Below are positions 6,116 through 13,489 of a stretch of DNA of 25,578 nucleotides, one piece after another. The stretch spans positions 1 to 25,578 of the forward strand of contig CAYMEK010000063.1 in assembly GCA_964389305.1 (NCBI GenBank). The letters are read 5' to 3'. Origin of the DNA: CAYMEK01 sp964389305. GTDB taxonomy: Bacteria > Spirochaetota > Spirochaetia > SZUA-6 > DRHE01. A model generated the notes under the pieces. It was not told the origin of the DNA and did not search any database. It saw nothing but the letters and a program-made list of their open reading frames with translations. A program made the position numbers and the translations under genes. Within the stretch, counting starts at the first letter, position 1; the number at the start of each line of letters is the position of its first letter.

Positions 6116-6419
6116 CGGCTTTCCCTCCTCTCCTGCTACTAGTAAAGCAAGAAATGTGCCACCCCGGGAAGGGAGGCGGACTGAAGCATATCCATCTGGG
6201 AAGCGTCCAGTCCGGGGGTCGCATAGGTTTCTATGTGTAAATTCTCTATATCTTGAACGTCGAAAGGTGTAATCTTTACACGGGCTTCGTTTGCCGGTCG
6301 ATCCGGCCGGCTGCGCGGACGGCGGGGCGAGCCGTGCTGGCCTCCAGCCGCCCACCCTACGCGCTTGCCGGGACCGGCGTTGCATGAGTACGTTGAATCG
6401 TAGAGAGGAGAGTATTGCT
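6116..6419. other. divergent intergenic region between BON fragment and aldolase
   Basis: This 304-base stretch separates genes pointing left and right and should hold promoters for both. The left part is relatively AT-rich and contains GTGTAA at 6235-6240 and a perfect inverted repeat at 6267-6281. The right part (about 6290-6410) is very GC-rich and could fold into hairpins in an aldolase leader, but I see no known riboswitch pattern. Open frames crossing it lack ribosome binding sites and do not look like protein. Confidence 0.4.
6267..6281 (+). promoter_or_regulatory. inverted repeat GTGTAA-N3-TTACAC upstream of the aldolase gene
   Basis: GTGTAA (6267-6272) and TTACAC (6276-6281) are perfect inverted arms with a three-base spacer, 139 to 153 bases before the aldolase ATG. 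A further GTGTAA half site lies at 6235-6240, 32 bases upstream. TTGAAC at about 6253 could be a -35 element overlapping it. The arrangement suggests a dimeric repressor or activator site; which regulator is unknown. Confidence 0.4.
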
Positions 6420-7496
6420 ATGGCTGTTTGGGCAAGGTATTCCGATGGAGTGGAAGTATCCGACAAGGTGTTCAAGACGCTGGCCGCATTTGCGCCTACC
6501 GGAACGCTGGACGTATTTGCTTCGGATCAGCACAGCTCCTACCTCAAGCTACTGCGGACCTTCTTCAAGCACATCGGTGAGGACAGGGATTCCACCGATG
6601 AGGACGTAGCCGAGGTCTGCCGCCGCTTCGCAGGAGCTCTGGCGGGCCGGAGCACCGCCTGTCTGTTCAATCATCTGGTCTACAAGAGTCCCGGATTCCG
6701 CGAGATCCTCGGCAAGAACGTGCTTCTGATCGGCCGGCTGGAGGACACCCGCACAGAGTCGATCGACGGCGGGCGGGGACAGCTCGCCCGGCTGGCCGTG
6801 GAGCCGGAAGAGGCGGCCCGGTACGTCGACGGGTTCAAGACCCTGGTCAAGATCGACCCGGATCACGGTGAGAGCTGGAAGAAAAACCTGGAGTGGCTCA
6901 AGGACGTGTACCGCCGCAGCCGGGAGCTTGGCAAGCCCCTGTTCAACGAGACCTTGATTTTCCAGCGGCCCGGGGAGTCCAAAGTAGAAGCTGCCAAAAG
7001 GCTGCCCGAAGCCCTGGTGGAGATGGCCCGGGTTTTCAGCCCCTACGGGGATTTCTACAAGACCCAGGTTCCGGTGTTGTGGTCACAGGACGGGGAAAGC
7101 GTCACCCCTGTCAGCTCTCCCGATCAGATCAGGAAGACCGCTGTGGCCATGGCAGAGGTCAGTCCGCGGCCCATGTTGCTGCTGAGCGCCGCGGTGGATT
7201 TCTCCCAGTACGCCGCTCAGTACGCCCTGGTATCCGATATCTTTGCCGGACCCATGTGCGGCCGGGCCTATTTCAAGGAGTCCTTCACCGATCCGTCCAC
7301 CAGGGATTGGGACAGCCTGGCTGCCAGCTTTCAGCGCATCGCCCTGCCGCGGATCCGTCAGATCCAGGACCTGGCCACCGTGGTCAGCCCGGCCTGGTGG
7401 TTGAAGTACGAGTGGATGTCCGCTGAGGCCAAGAAACTGATCGACACCCGTGCGGCCGACTTGGGAGAAAAAGTTCGGGCCGACTTCGGATACTAG
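6420..7496 (+). CDS. LacD-like class I aldolase (tagatose 1,6-bisphosphate aldolase family)
   Basis: The 358-residue protein resembles the LacD/COG3684 class I aldolases. It opens with TGTLDVFASDQHSSYLKLL, matching the family's xxDQRxSL strand. The catalytic positions known in streptococcal LacD appear to be kept: Lys140 in GFKTLVKIDPD, Glu177 in KPLFNETLIF and the Schiff-base lysine Lys214 in DFYKTQVPVLW. Such enzymes cleave ketohexose bisphosphates, or related sugars, into two three-carbon units. The actual substrate is unproven, and no lac or tagatose pathway gene is nearby. ATG 6420 has AGGAG nine bases upstream; an in-frame ATG at 6384 gives an unnatural extension. It heads a run of plus-strand genes (peptidase, transporter, reductase) but the gaps make a single operon uncertain. 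Confidence 0.82.
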   Translation: MAVWARYSDGVEVSDKVFKTLAAFAPTGTLDVFASDQHSSYLKLLRTFFKHIGEDRDSTDEDVAEVCRRFAGALAGRSTACLFNHLVYKSPGFREILGKNVLLIGRLEDTRTESIDGGRGQLARLAVEPEEAARYVDGFKTLVKIDPDHGESWKKNLEWLKDVYRRSRELGKPLFNETLIFQRPGESKVEAAKRLPEALVEMARVFSPYGDFYKTQVPVLWSQDGESVTPVSSPDQIRKTAVAMAEVSPRPMLLLSAAVDFSQYAAQYALVSDIFAGPMCGRAYFKESFTDPSTRDWDSLAASFQRIALPRIRQIQDLATVVSPAWWLKYEWMSAEAKKLIDTRAADLGEKVRADFGY

Positions 7497-7570
7497 GGGA
7501 ACGCCGATGCCGGGAATGCAAATGATCTGCTGCCATCTCGGGGCCTGAATCCAGGCTGAAAGCGCCGGCC

Positions 7571-9187
7571 GTGGTCCGTAAAAACCTGAAACGCCTGCTG
7601 CTGTTACTCCTTCCGGCTCTGATGATTCTCACGGCCTGCGGGTCCGGAGCCGGAGGGGGAAAGTCCGCAGGAGCGGTTTTGGGGGATCTTCTGGCACGGC
7701 TTCGGTCGGAGCCGGCCAGGCAGGACCTCCAGGAGATCCTGTCCGGGCACGTGGGCTACCTGGCCTCGGACGCGCTGGCAGGGCGGGAAGCAGGCAGCCG
7801 GGGCATCGCCAAGGCTGAGCGCTACATCGCCGCTACCTTTTCTTCCCTCGGTCTATCGGCGGTCCCCGGCCAGAAGGACTTCTTCCTCGATTTCACCCTC
7901 TACCGGGGCGGCTGGGATCCGGCCGCCACGAGCCTGTCGGTACAGGTCGACGGCGCCGTCTTGGAGGCCCGTCCCGGAGTGGATTTTCGACCCTTCGACT
8001 TTTCCGCCCTCGGAGAGTACTCGGCGGAGATGGTGTTCGCCGGCTATGGCATCACGGCGCCCGAGTACGGATACGACGACTACGACGGCCTGGAAACAGA
8101 GGACAAGATCGTGCTGCTGCTCCGCCACGAACCGCAGAGCCCCGCAGGGTCGGACTATTTCAAGGGAGCCGATCTGACCCGGCATTCCCTGTTCCTGACC
8201 AAGGCAAAGAACGCCCGGGCCCACGGCGCGGCCGGTATGCTTCTGGTGACCGACCCGGAAAGCCACACCGGCTCGGAGGATTTCCGGCTTCGAGGGCTCT
8301 TATCTCTGCAGCCTTCCGCTGTCGGCCGTTACCGGGGCGTGCGGCAGGCCATTCCGGCGCTCCACATCTCCCAGTCCTTTGCCGAGAAATTGCTCGCTCC
8401 TTCCTCTCTCGGCCTCGAAGAGCTGCAGGCGAGACTGGACCGGGGAACAGAGCCGTTCGAGTTTGCGCTCGGTGAAATGACGGTACGCCTGAGCGTGGCG
8501 GTTCAGCAAAGCGCCGAGAAGCTCCGGGCCAGGAACGTGGCTGCCTTCCTGCCGGGCTCGGATCCACTGCTCCGGGACGAGTGGATCCTGGTAGGCGCCC
8601 ATCACGACCATCTGGGCTCCTTCCCCGGGGAGGGAGATACGATTTTCAACGGGGCCGATGACAACGCCTCCGGGGTCGCCGGTGTCCTGGCTCTTGCCGG
8701 AATCCTGGCGAAGCGTAAACCTGCGCCGCAGAGGAGCATCGTCTTCGCCACCTTTTCCGCCGAAGAGCAGGGACTGCTCGGTTCCCGGCAGATGGCTTCC
8801 GGGCAGATTCCCACGGACAGGATCGTGCTGATGCTCAACCTGGATATGATCGGCAGAAATCCCGGGCAGCCGCTGCAGGTCATGGGCTCCCCCTCTTCCC
8901 AGGATTTGCGCGCCCTGGTGGAAGAGGCCAACCGGGAGGTGGGGCTGGTCTTCAGCTTTACGGGCGGGCCCGAGGAGGCGGTCAGCGATTACGACCCCTT
9001 CTACCGGCAGGGCATCCCCTTCCTGTTCTTTTTCACCGGCGTTCACCCGGATTATCACGGTACGGGGGACCATGCGGACAAGCTCAGCTACAGCAGAATG
9101 GCGGATATCGTGGAGCTGGCCGCGGGGACGGTTTCCCTGGCGGCGGGGGCGCCGCCGGCCCCCGGATCGAAGGGGTACGTGCAATGA
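7571..9187 (+). CDS. M28-family metallopeptidase, lipoprotein
   Basis: The 538-residue protein starts with a basic n-region and a hydrophobic stretch ending in the lipobox LTAC (Cys23), so it is exported and lipid-anchored. A protease-associated-type insert occupies about 140-300. The M28 zinc aminopeptidase core follows with all ligands: GAHHDHLG (His344), GADDNASG (Asp363), the glutamates in SAEEQG (398-399), NLDMIGR (Asp425) and HPDYHGTGD (His496). Family members release N-terminal amino acids from peptides using two zinc ions. The start is GTG at 7571 with only a weak GAAAG upstream, but the signal peptide begins properly there. It lies 74 bases after the aldolase gene. The last 25 residues are Ala, Gly and Pro rich. 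Function as a periplasm-facing or surface aminopeptidase is likely; substrate is unknown. Confidence 0.93.
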   Translation: MVRKNLKRLLLLLLPALMILTACGSGAGGGKSAGAVLGDLLARLRSEPARQDLQEILSGHVGYLASDALAGREAGSRGIAKAERYIAATFSSLGLSAVPGQKDFFLDFTLYRGGWDPAATSLSVQVDGAVLEARPGVDFRPFDFSALGEYSAEMVFAGYGITAPEYGYDDYDGLETEDKIVLLLRHEPQSPAGSDYFKGADLTRHSLFLTKAKNARAHGAAGMLLVTDPESHTGSEDFRLRGLLSLQPSAVGRYRGVRQAIPALHISQSFAEKLLAPSSLGLEELQARLDRGTEPFEFALGEMTVRLSVAVQQSAEKLRARNVAAFLPGSDPLLRDEWILVGAHHDHLGSFPGEGDTIFNGADDNASGVAGVLALAGILAKRKPAPQRSIVFATFSAEEQGLLGSRQMASGQIPTDRIVLMLNLDMIGRNPGQPLQVMGSPSSQDLRALVEEANREVGLVFSFTGGPEEAVSDYDPFYRQGIPFLFFFTGVHPDYHGTGDHADKLSYSRMADIVELAAGTVSLAAGAPPAPGSKGYVQ

Positions 9188-9366
9188 TGGCCGGGTCTGA
9201 CGCTCGGTACCGGCGGCGGGCAGGGATCCATGAGGTCGAATCAACCGCATCCTTTCAGGGGATTCTGTTCTTTCGTGGATCGCACGCTGCTGTCTGACCG
9301 GGGGCCCTGGGAGAGAGCTTCAGGAAGCTGCATCTTCCGGACGAGGATCTTGAGGAGGAGGCGCCG

Positions 9367-10632
9367 ATGCTGAAGGCAGGAACAGGGCTGAGCCGCAACG
9401 TCGTACTGACCGGCTTTACCTCTTTTTTCACCGACGTGTCGTCGGAAATGATCTATCCCCTGCTCCAGGCTTTCATGCGCTTCCTCCTGACCGGCCGCCA
9501 GGCTTTTTTGGGGCCTGCGCTGGGAGTGATCGAAGGAGTGGCCGAATCGAGCGCCAGTCTGGTGCGAGTATTTTCCGGTTACTTCTCGGACAGAATCCGC
9601 CAGCGCAAGCTGCCCGCTATCGGGGGCTACAGCGCCTCGGTCCTGGCCAAGGGGCTGCTCCTGCTCGGCTCCCTGGGCTGGTACTTCGTGCTGCTGTCCA
9701 GGTTCCTGGACAGGGTGGGGAAAGGCATCCGTACTGCTCCGCGAGACGCGCTGATCTCCGAGTCCACGCCGCGGGCCCATCAGGGCAAGGCCTTCGGGTT
9801 CCAGCGGGGAATGGACTTCGCCGGGGCCACCCTGGGGGCGGGTACCGCCTATTTCCTGGCGCGGCGTTTTCTCGACCCGGCCACGGGCAATCTGGGGAGC
9901 CTGGCAGACTTCTACACGGTGTTCCTCATCTCCCTGGTTCCGGCCGCCTTGGGAGTGGTATTCCTCTTTCTTCTGCGGGAGAAGCGGGGAGGCGGCGAAG
10001 AGCGCGGTCCCAGGCCCAATCTGGACCTCCGCAGCTACAGCCGCAACCTGAAGCTGTTTTTCCTGGCCCAGGCTGTTTTCACGCTGGGCAACTCCTCCAA
10101 TCAGTTTCTCCTGCTGCGCAGCATGGATCTGGGGTTCGCATTGTCTACCGTGATCCTGATGTACCTGGTCTTCAATCTGTCCAGCACGCTGCTGTCCACG
10201 TCCTTCGGTTCCCTGTCCGACCGGCTCGGGCGGCGGAAGGTGCTGATGGCCGGCTACGGGCTGTACGGTGTCGTGTACCTGGCCTTCGGCTTTATTTCTT
10301 CGACAGCCGGTTTTCTGTTGTGGGGATTCTGGCCCCTGTACGGTGTGTACTACGCCATGACCGAGGGAATCGAGAAGGCCTTCGTTTCCGATATCGCGCC
10401 GGAAGGGTCCAAGGGGACGGCGCTTGGTTTCTACCACACTATCGTGGGGTTGGGGCTGCTTCCGGCCAGCATCCTCGCCGGCCTGCTGTTTTCCCTGCTA
10501 CCGGCCGCGCCCTTCGTGTTCGGCGGCACCACGGCCCTGCTCACCGTGGTCATCCTGGCCTTTTTCGTCAGCGGGGGCGCCGGCGAACGAAACCGGCAGC
10601 AGGCGGATCATACGCAAACGAAAGGAGAGTAA
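9367..10632 (+). CDS. MFS transporter
   Basis: The 421-residue protein has about twelve hydrophobic helices in two halves separated by a charged cytoplasmic loop (REKRGGGEERG, near residue 205). Each half carries an MFS motif A-like loop between helices 2 and 3: GYFSDRIRQRK in the first and the more canonical GSLSDRLGRRK in the second. RVGKGIRTAPRDALISE matches a group of MFS proteins related to bacterial drug or sugar permeases, so transport of a small organic solute by proton antiport or symport is likely, but the substrate cannot be read from sequence. ATG 9367 has GAGGAGGAGG just upstream. The stop is one base before the aldo/keto reductase ATG, so the two are co-transcribed and may act on the same compound. 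The 179 bases before it hold no convincing gene. Confidence 0.9.
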   Translation: MLKAGTGLSRNVVLTGFTSFFTDVSSEMIYPLLQAFMRFLLTGRQAFLGPALGVIEGVAESSASLVRVFSGYFSDRIRQRKLPAIGGYSASVLAKGLLLLGSLGWYFVLLSRFLDRVGKGIRTAPRDALISESTPRAHQGKAFGFQRGMDFAGATLGAGTAYFLARRFLDPATGNLGSLADFYTVFLISLVPAALGVVFLFLLREKRGGGEERGPRPNLDLRSYSRNLKLFFLAQAVFTLGNSSNQFLLLRSMDLGFALSTVILMYLVFNLSSTLLSTSFGSLSDRLGRRKVLMAGYGLYGVVYLAFGFISSTAGFLLWGFWPLYGVYYAMTEGIEKAFVSDIAPEGSKGTALGFYHTIVGLGLLPASILAGLLFSLLPAAPFVFGGTTALLTVVILAFFVSGGAGERNRQQADHTQTKGE

Positions 10633-10633
10633 C

Positions 10634-11665
10634 ATGGCCTATCGACCGGACAATCAACGCTACCGGCATATGGAGTATCGCCGCTGCGGGCGCAGCGGCG
10701 TACTGCTGCCCAGGATCGCCCTGGGTTTGTGGCACAACTTCGGCGGAACCAGGCCATCGAAGGAGGCCCGCCGGATGATCTTCAAGGCCTTCGATCTGGG
10801 GATTACTCACTTCGACCTAGCCAACAACTACGGCCCGCCCTACGGCTCGGCGGAGGAGAACTTCGGCCGCATCCTGGCGGCGGATCTTTCCGGTTACCGG
10901 GACGAGCTGTTCATCTCTACCAAGGCCGGCTACGACATGTGGCCGGGCCCTTACGGCAACTGGGGCTCTCGCAAGTACCTGCTGGCCAGCCTGGATCAGA
11001 GCCTGAAGCGAATGGGGCTGGAGTACGTCGACGTGTTCTACTCCCACCGCTTCGACCCGAATACTTCCCTGGAGGAGACCATGGGCGCCCTGGCCGATGC
11101 GGTGGCCTGGGGCAAGGCCCTGTACGCCGGGATTTCCTCCTACTCGGCCAGGAAGACCGAGGAAGCGTCGGAGATCCTGCAGAAGCTGGGCGTCTCCTGC
11201 CTGATCCACCAGCCCTCCTACTCCATGCTCAACCGCTGGGTGGAGCGGGGGCTGCTCGACGTGCTGGGCAAGCGGGGCATCGGCTGCATCGCCTTCTCTC
11301 CCCTGGCTCAAGGGTTGTTGACGGACAAATACCTGGGGGGGATTCCGGGGGGCTCGCGGGCCGCCGACGAGTCCAGCTACTTCAAGAAGGAGTTTCTCAG
11401 CCAGGAGAACCTGGAGAAGGTGCGGAATCTCGGAGCAATCGCGCAGCGTCGCGGCCAGAGCCTGGCCCAGATGGCCCTGGCCTGGGCGACCCGGGACCCC
11501 CGGGTCACCACGGTTTTGGTGGGGGCTTCCCGCCCGGAGCAGATTGAGGAAAACGCAGCGGCCTTCGAAAAGGCGGAGTTCAGCGCAGAAGAGCTGAAGG
11601 AGATCGACCGCTGGGCTACGGATTCCGGAGTGAATCTGTGGGCCGCCTCCAGCGAGGCGGGATAA
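10634..11665 (+). CDS. aldo/keto reductase (YghZ/Kv-beta-like)
   Basis: The 343-residue protein matches the aldo/keto reductases of the YghZ (L-glyceraldehyde 3-phosphate reductase) and voltage-gated potassium channel beta-subunit type. Catalytic residues are all visible: Asp61 and Tyr66 in FDLANNYG, Lys97 in STKAGYDMWPGPYG, and His138 in FYSHRFDP. The C-terminal NADPH-binding part reads LVGASRPEQIEENAAA. The enzyme should reduce aldehydes with NADPH in the cytoplasm, possibly for detoxifying methylglyoxal-type compounds. ATG 10634 is preceded by AAAGGAG seven bases away and lies one base after the MFS stop; the longer open frame from 10424 is a shadow of the transporter. The stop codon lies inside a GC hairpin at 11643-11660. 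Confidence 0.94.
   Translation: MAYRPDNQRYRHMEYRRCGRSGVLLPRIALGLWHNFGGTRPSKEARRMIFKAFDLGITHFDLANNYGPPYGSAEENFGRILAADLSGYRDELFISTKAGYDMWPGPYGNWGSRKYLLASLDQSLKRMGLEYVDVFYSHRFDPNTSLEETMGALADAVAWGKALYAGISSYSARKTEEASEILQKLGVSCLIHQPSYSMLNRWVERGLLDVLGKRGIGCIAFSPLAQGLLTDKYLGGIPGGSRAADESSYFKKEFLSQENLEKVRNLGAIAQRRGQSLAQMALAWATRDPRVTTVLVGASRPEQIEENAAAFEKAEFSAEELKEIDRWATDSGVNLWAASSEAG
11643..11663 (+). terminator. GC-rich hairpin at the end of the aldo/keto reductase gene
   Basis: CCGCCTC (11643-11649), loop CAGC, GAGGCGG (11654-11660) form a perfect 7-pair stem covering the last codons and touching the stop. There is no T run after it, so it is at best a weak or factor-assisted terminator, or a 3'-end stabilising structure for the MFS-reductase transcript. 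Confidence 0.4.
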
Positions 11666-11693
11666 CCACAGGACGACGGGTACAACCGCCCCT

Positions 11694-11757
11694 ATCTCGC
11701 CGCTCGAGATCTGACCGAACGAGATCTCGCCGCTCGAGTGACGCTTGGCCGCTCGAG
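11694..11757. repeat. short interspersed repeat GCCGCTCGAG, three copies
   Basis: The 15-mer ATCTCGCCGCTCGAG occurs at 11694-11708 and 11724-11738, exactly 30 bases apart, and its last ten bases recur at 11748-11757. Each copy contains the palindrome CTCGAG, and GAGATCTC at 11721-11728 is also a palindrome. The cluster fills the gap between the convergent reductase and kinase genes. It could be a transcription-end structure, a protein-binding cluster or a small tandem duplication. Confidence 0.55.
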
Positions 11758-11771
11758 ACCCGGCGCCTGGG

Positions 11772-12737
11772 CTATTTCAGAGGCAGGACCGCGGTGAGGC
11801 GGGTGCCCTTACCCGGAGAAGAATCGACTGTCATGGTTCCCCCGGCAAGCTCGGCGCGTTCACGCATTGCTTCCAGACCGATGCCTTCATGATGCTCCCG
11901 GGCGGGGTCGAACCCCCGTCCCCGGTCTTGGATCATGACCACCAGGTCGTCTCCCCGGGTGTCGATGAGCACTTCTACCTCATCCACTTTCGCATGCCGC
12001 AGCACGTTGTCCAATCCTTCCTGAACGATACGCAAGACCACGGTTTCGGTGATCGGAGGAAGATCGCATCCGGAGGCTCGATCCTGAAAGTGTACGGTCA
12101 GGCCTCGCTGGGCCTTGAGCCGGTGGAAGTGGTTTTCCAGAGCATCGCTGAGACTCCAGTCGTTGCCCACCGCCGGGCGCAGGGTATGGGAAAAATCTCT
12201 GATGCTGTTGATCATATCGTCGATCAGGGCGCCGATCTCCTCCAGGGCCGTGTCCGGCTCCTGCTCCTGCCGTTCGCAGAAGCGGTGCAGGACCAGTTTG
12301 AGCCCGATCAGCGGCTGCCCGATCGTGTCGTGAAGCTCCTTACCCAACCGGCCCTGGATGGTTTCGTAGACCGAGAAAAGCTGCTGGCCCAGAGTGAGCA
12401 TCTTTTGTTCCGCCCGCTTGCGTCTGCTGACGTCCCGCAGGCTGGCCAGATACAGCTCCTGCTCCTGCCAGCGCACCCGCACCGCTCGGATCTCTGCCGC
12501 AATCCGCCCGCCGCCGGCCCGGGGGATCTCGATCTCGGTTACCCCTTCGACCACGGGAAAACCCAGAAAACCGCCGGTCAGGGTTCCCGGCTCGAAGTCG
12601 AAAAGGGATTCCGCCGCCGGGTTGGCGAAGCTGACCAGGCCGCTGCGGTCGATCAACAGCACGCCGTCGGGAAGACTTTCCAGCAGCAGCCGCAGGCTCT
12701 TCTGATCTATGAGCCTCCGCGGCTTCCGGTCATCCAC
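11772..12737 (-). CDS. PAS sensor histidine kinase of the NarX/HisKA_3 type
   Basis: The 321-residue soluble protein has a PAS domain at about 15-105 (SLPDGVLLIDRSGLVSFANP), a short coiled coil, and a HisKA_3 dimerisation domain with the phosphoacceptor His136 in KELHDTIGQPLIGLKL. A compact ATPase domain follows, with IVQEGLDNVLRHA, DRGRGFDP and EGIGLEAMRERAELAGG. Kinases of this class normally pass phosphate to NarL-type DNA-binding response regulators; none is adjacent. The start is GTG 12735-12737, with GGAGG six bases upstream, and it overlaps the kaiB stop by eight bases, so the two are translationally coupled. A KaiC-KaiB-PAS kinase gene order occurs in several non-cyanobacterial groups, and this appears to be that arrangement with kaiC lost. 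Motifs are intact and the assignment is firm. Confidence 0.92.
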   Translation of the reverse strand: MDDRKPRRLIDQKSLRLLLESLPDGVLLIDRSGLVSFANPAAESLFDFEPGTLTGGFLGFPVVEGVTEIEIPRAGGGRIAAEIRAVRVRWQEQELYLASLRDVSRRKRAEQKMLTLGQQLFSVYETIQGRLGKELHDTIGQPLIGLKLVLHRFCERQEQEPDTALEEIGALIDDMINSIRDFSHTLRPAVGNDWSLSDALENHFHRLKAQRGLTVHFQDRASGCDLPPITETVVLRIVQEGLDNVLRHAKVDEVEVLIDTRGDDLVVMIQDRGRGFDPAREHHEGIGLEAMRERAELAGGTMTVDSSPGKGTRLTAVLPLK

Positions 12738-13068
12738 GCTGCGCCTCCGGAACCCCGTTCTCAGCCTCGGCGGCTGGTTCGGCGGGTCTGGGCATATCCA
12801 GACCTTTGAGGACCTGCTCCGTCAGGGAAAGGTCGCCGATTACCCTGCGCTCGGGCGGCGGAGAACGGCGTATGACGGTGGGGGTGGCCAGCACCTGATG
12901 CCTGCGCCGCAGCTCGGGGTGTGCCAGGAGATCGACGACTTCGATGGCATAATCCTCCCCCAAGGAAGCTTTGCAGATCCTCTCGAGATTGGCCAGGGCC
13001 ACCCGGTAGCGGGGCGAGTCGCCCACTACGTACAGGTCGAATTTCCAGCTCTTGTCCGGCTTGTTCAC
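12730..13068 (-). CDS. kaiB: KaiB-like protein
   Basis: The 112-residue protein carries the KaiB domain at about residues 8-90. It has WKFDLYVVGDSPRYRVALAN, then the acidic YAIEVVDLLAHPELRRRHQV, then LATPTVIRRSPPPERRVIGD and LTEQVLKGLD. LATPT followed by a PPP.R.IGDLS segment is diagnostic of KaiB's thioredoxin-like fold. In cyanobacteria KaiB switches fold and binds KaiC; homologues elsewhere have been linked to stress responses. The start is GTG 13066-13068 with GGGAG six bases upstream; its GTGA overlaps a TGA in the frame likely to be the original kaiC end. The C-terminal 20 residues are Ala, Glu and Pro rich and are an extension. It is coupled to the downstream kinase. Its usual partner KaiC is only a stub here, so it either acts on a kaiC elsewhere or on the kinase. 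Confidence 0.9.
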   Translation of the reverse strand: MNKPDKSWKFDLYVVGDSPRYRVALANLERICKASLGEDYAIEVVDLLAHPELRRRHQVLATPTVIRRSPPPERRVIGDLSLTEQVLKGLDMPRPAEPAAEAENGVPEAQRG

Positions 13069-13228
13069 TTTTTTCTCCCGCCTCCTCCCGCGAGTCCGTT
13101 TTGCCGCTTCCGGAGGCTCCCAGGACGAGGGTGACACGACCCCGGGGCAGTCCTCCTTCCGTTATGGCATCGAAGCCCTGGATGCCGACTGCAGCTTTAG
13201 GGACTTCCATCTTTGATTTTACGGCCAT
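13065..13228 (-). pseudogene. kaiC remnant, truncated after the first Walker A motif
   Basis: ATG 13226-13228, with CAGGAG seven bases upstream, opens about 44 codons that match the start of KaiC: GIQGFDAITEGGLPRGRVTL followed by the Walker A loop GASGSGKT, ending at about 13097. Normal KaiC has about 500 residues with two RecA-like ATPase domains; nothing of these remains. After GKT the frame runs out of register into kaiB as a shadow until 12761. In a different frame, GLAGGGGRKK and a TGA at 13065-13067 overlap the kaiB GTG, as expected for the natural end of kaiC, so the deletion probably spans from just after Walker A to near the C-terminus and shifted the frame. Start signals are intact, so the event may be recent. 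An assembly error cannot be excluded. Confidence 0.82.
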
Positions 13229-13489
13229 GGATTTACTCCTGAAATCTACCGTCTCCCGGCTGGTTCTCCGGCCGGCTTTTCGAGCCGATCGTTTCCCCGA
13301 TCCGACCGGCACACAAAGCATCATCATAGGCCATGAGAGAGCCTGTGCAAATAACCTGTTTGGGTTATACGAGAACCCGCTTCTTTGAGTTATAATCGTT
13401 TCACCCGAGCTGGTGAGGATCGATCGTGGCGGGATCGACCGGTCCTGGCCCTTTGGGGATCGAAGGAGCGATCATTTTGGGACACAGTC
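13229..13489. promoter_or_regulatory. divergent intergenic region between kaiC remnant and membrane kinase
   Basis: The 261 bases must contain promoters for the kaiC-kaiB-kinase operon (leftward) and the membrane kinase operon (rightward). A perfect TATAAT at 13391-13396 could be the rightward -10, which would give a leader of about 85 bases; no good -35 is seen at the right distance. GGGTT (13362-13366) and AACCC (13374-13378) are short inverted arms just before it. Confidence 0.35.

Noticed and set aside
6116..6475. Extension of the BON fragment back to 6475 as a 161-residue protein
   Set aside because: The added part is Arg, Pro and Ser rich, crosses a promoter region and bypasses a well-placed ribosome binding site at the internal ATG.
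9184..9297. 37-codon frame between the peptidase and the MFS gene
   Set aside because: It overlaps the peptidase end, has no Shine-Dalgarno and no recognisable sequence.
9241..10437. 398-residue minus-strand frame opposite the MFS transporter
   Set aside because: It is Gln, Gly and Pro rich, a typical antisense shadow of a GC-rich membrane protein gene.
12761..13064. Continuation of the KaiC frame through kaiB
   Set aside because: After Walker A the frame is out of register over kaiB codons and encodes no KaiC sequence, so only the part to 13065 is annotated as remnant.
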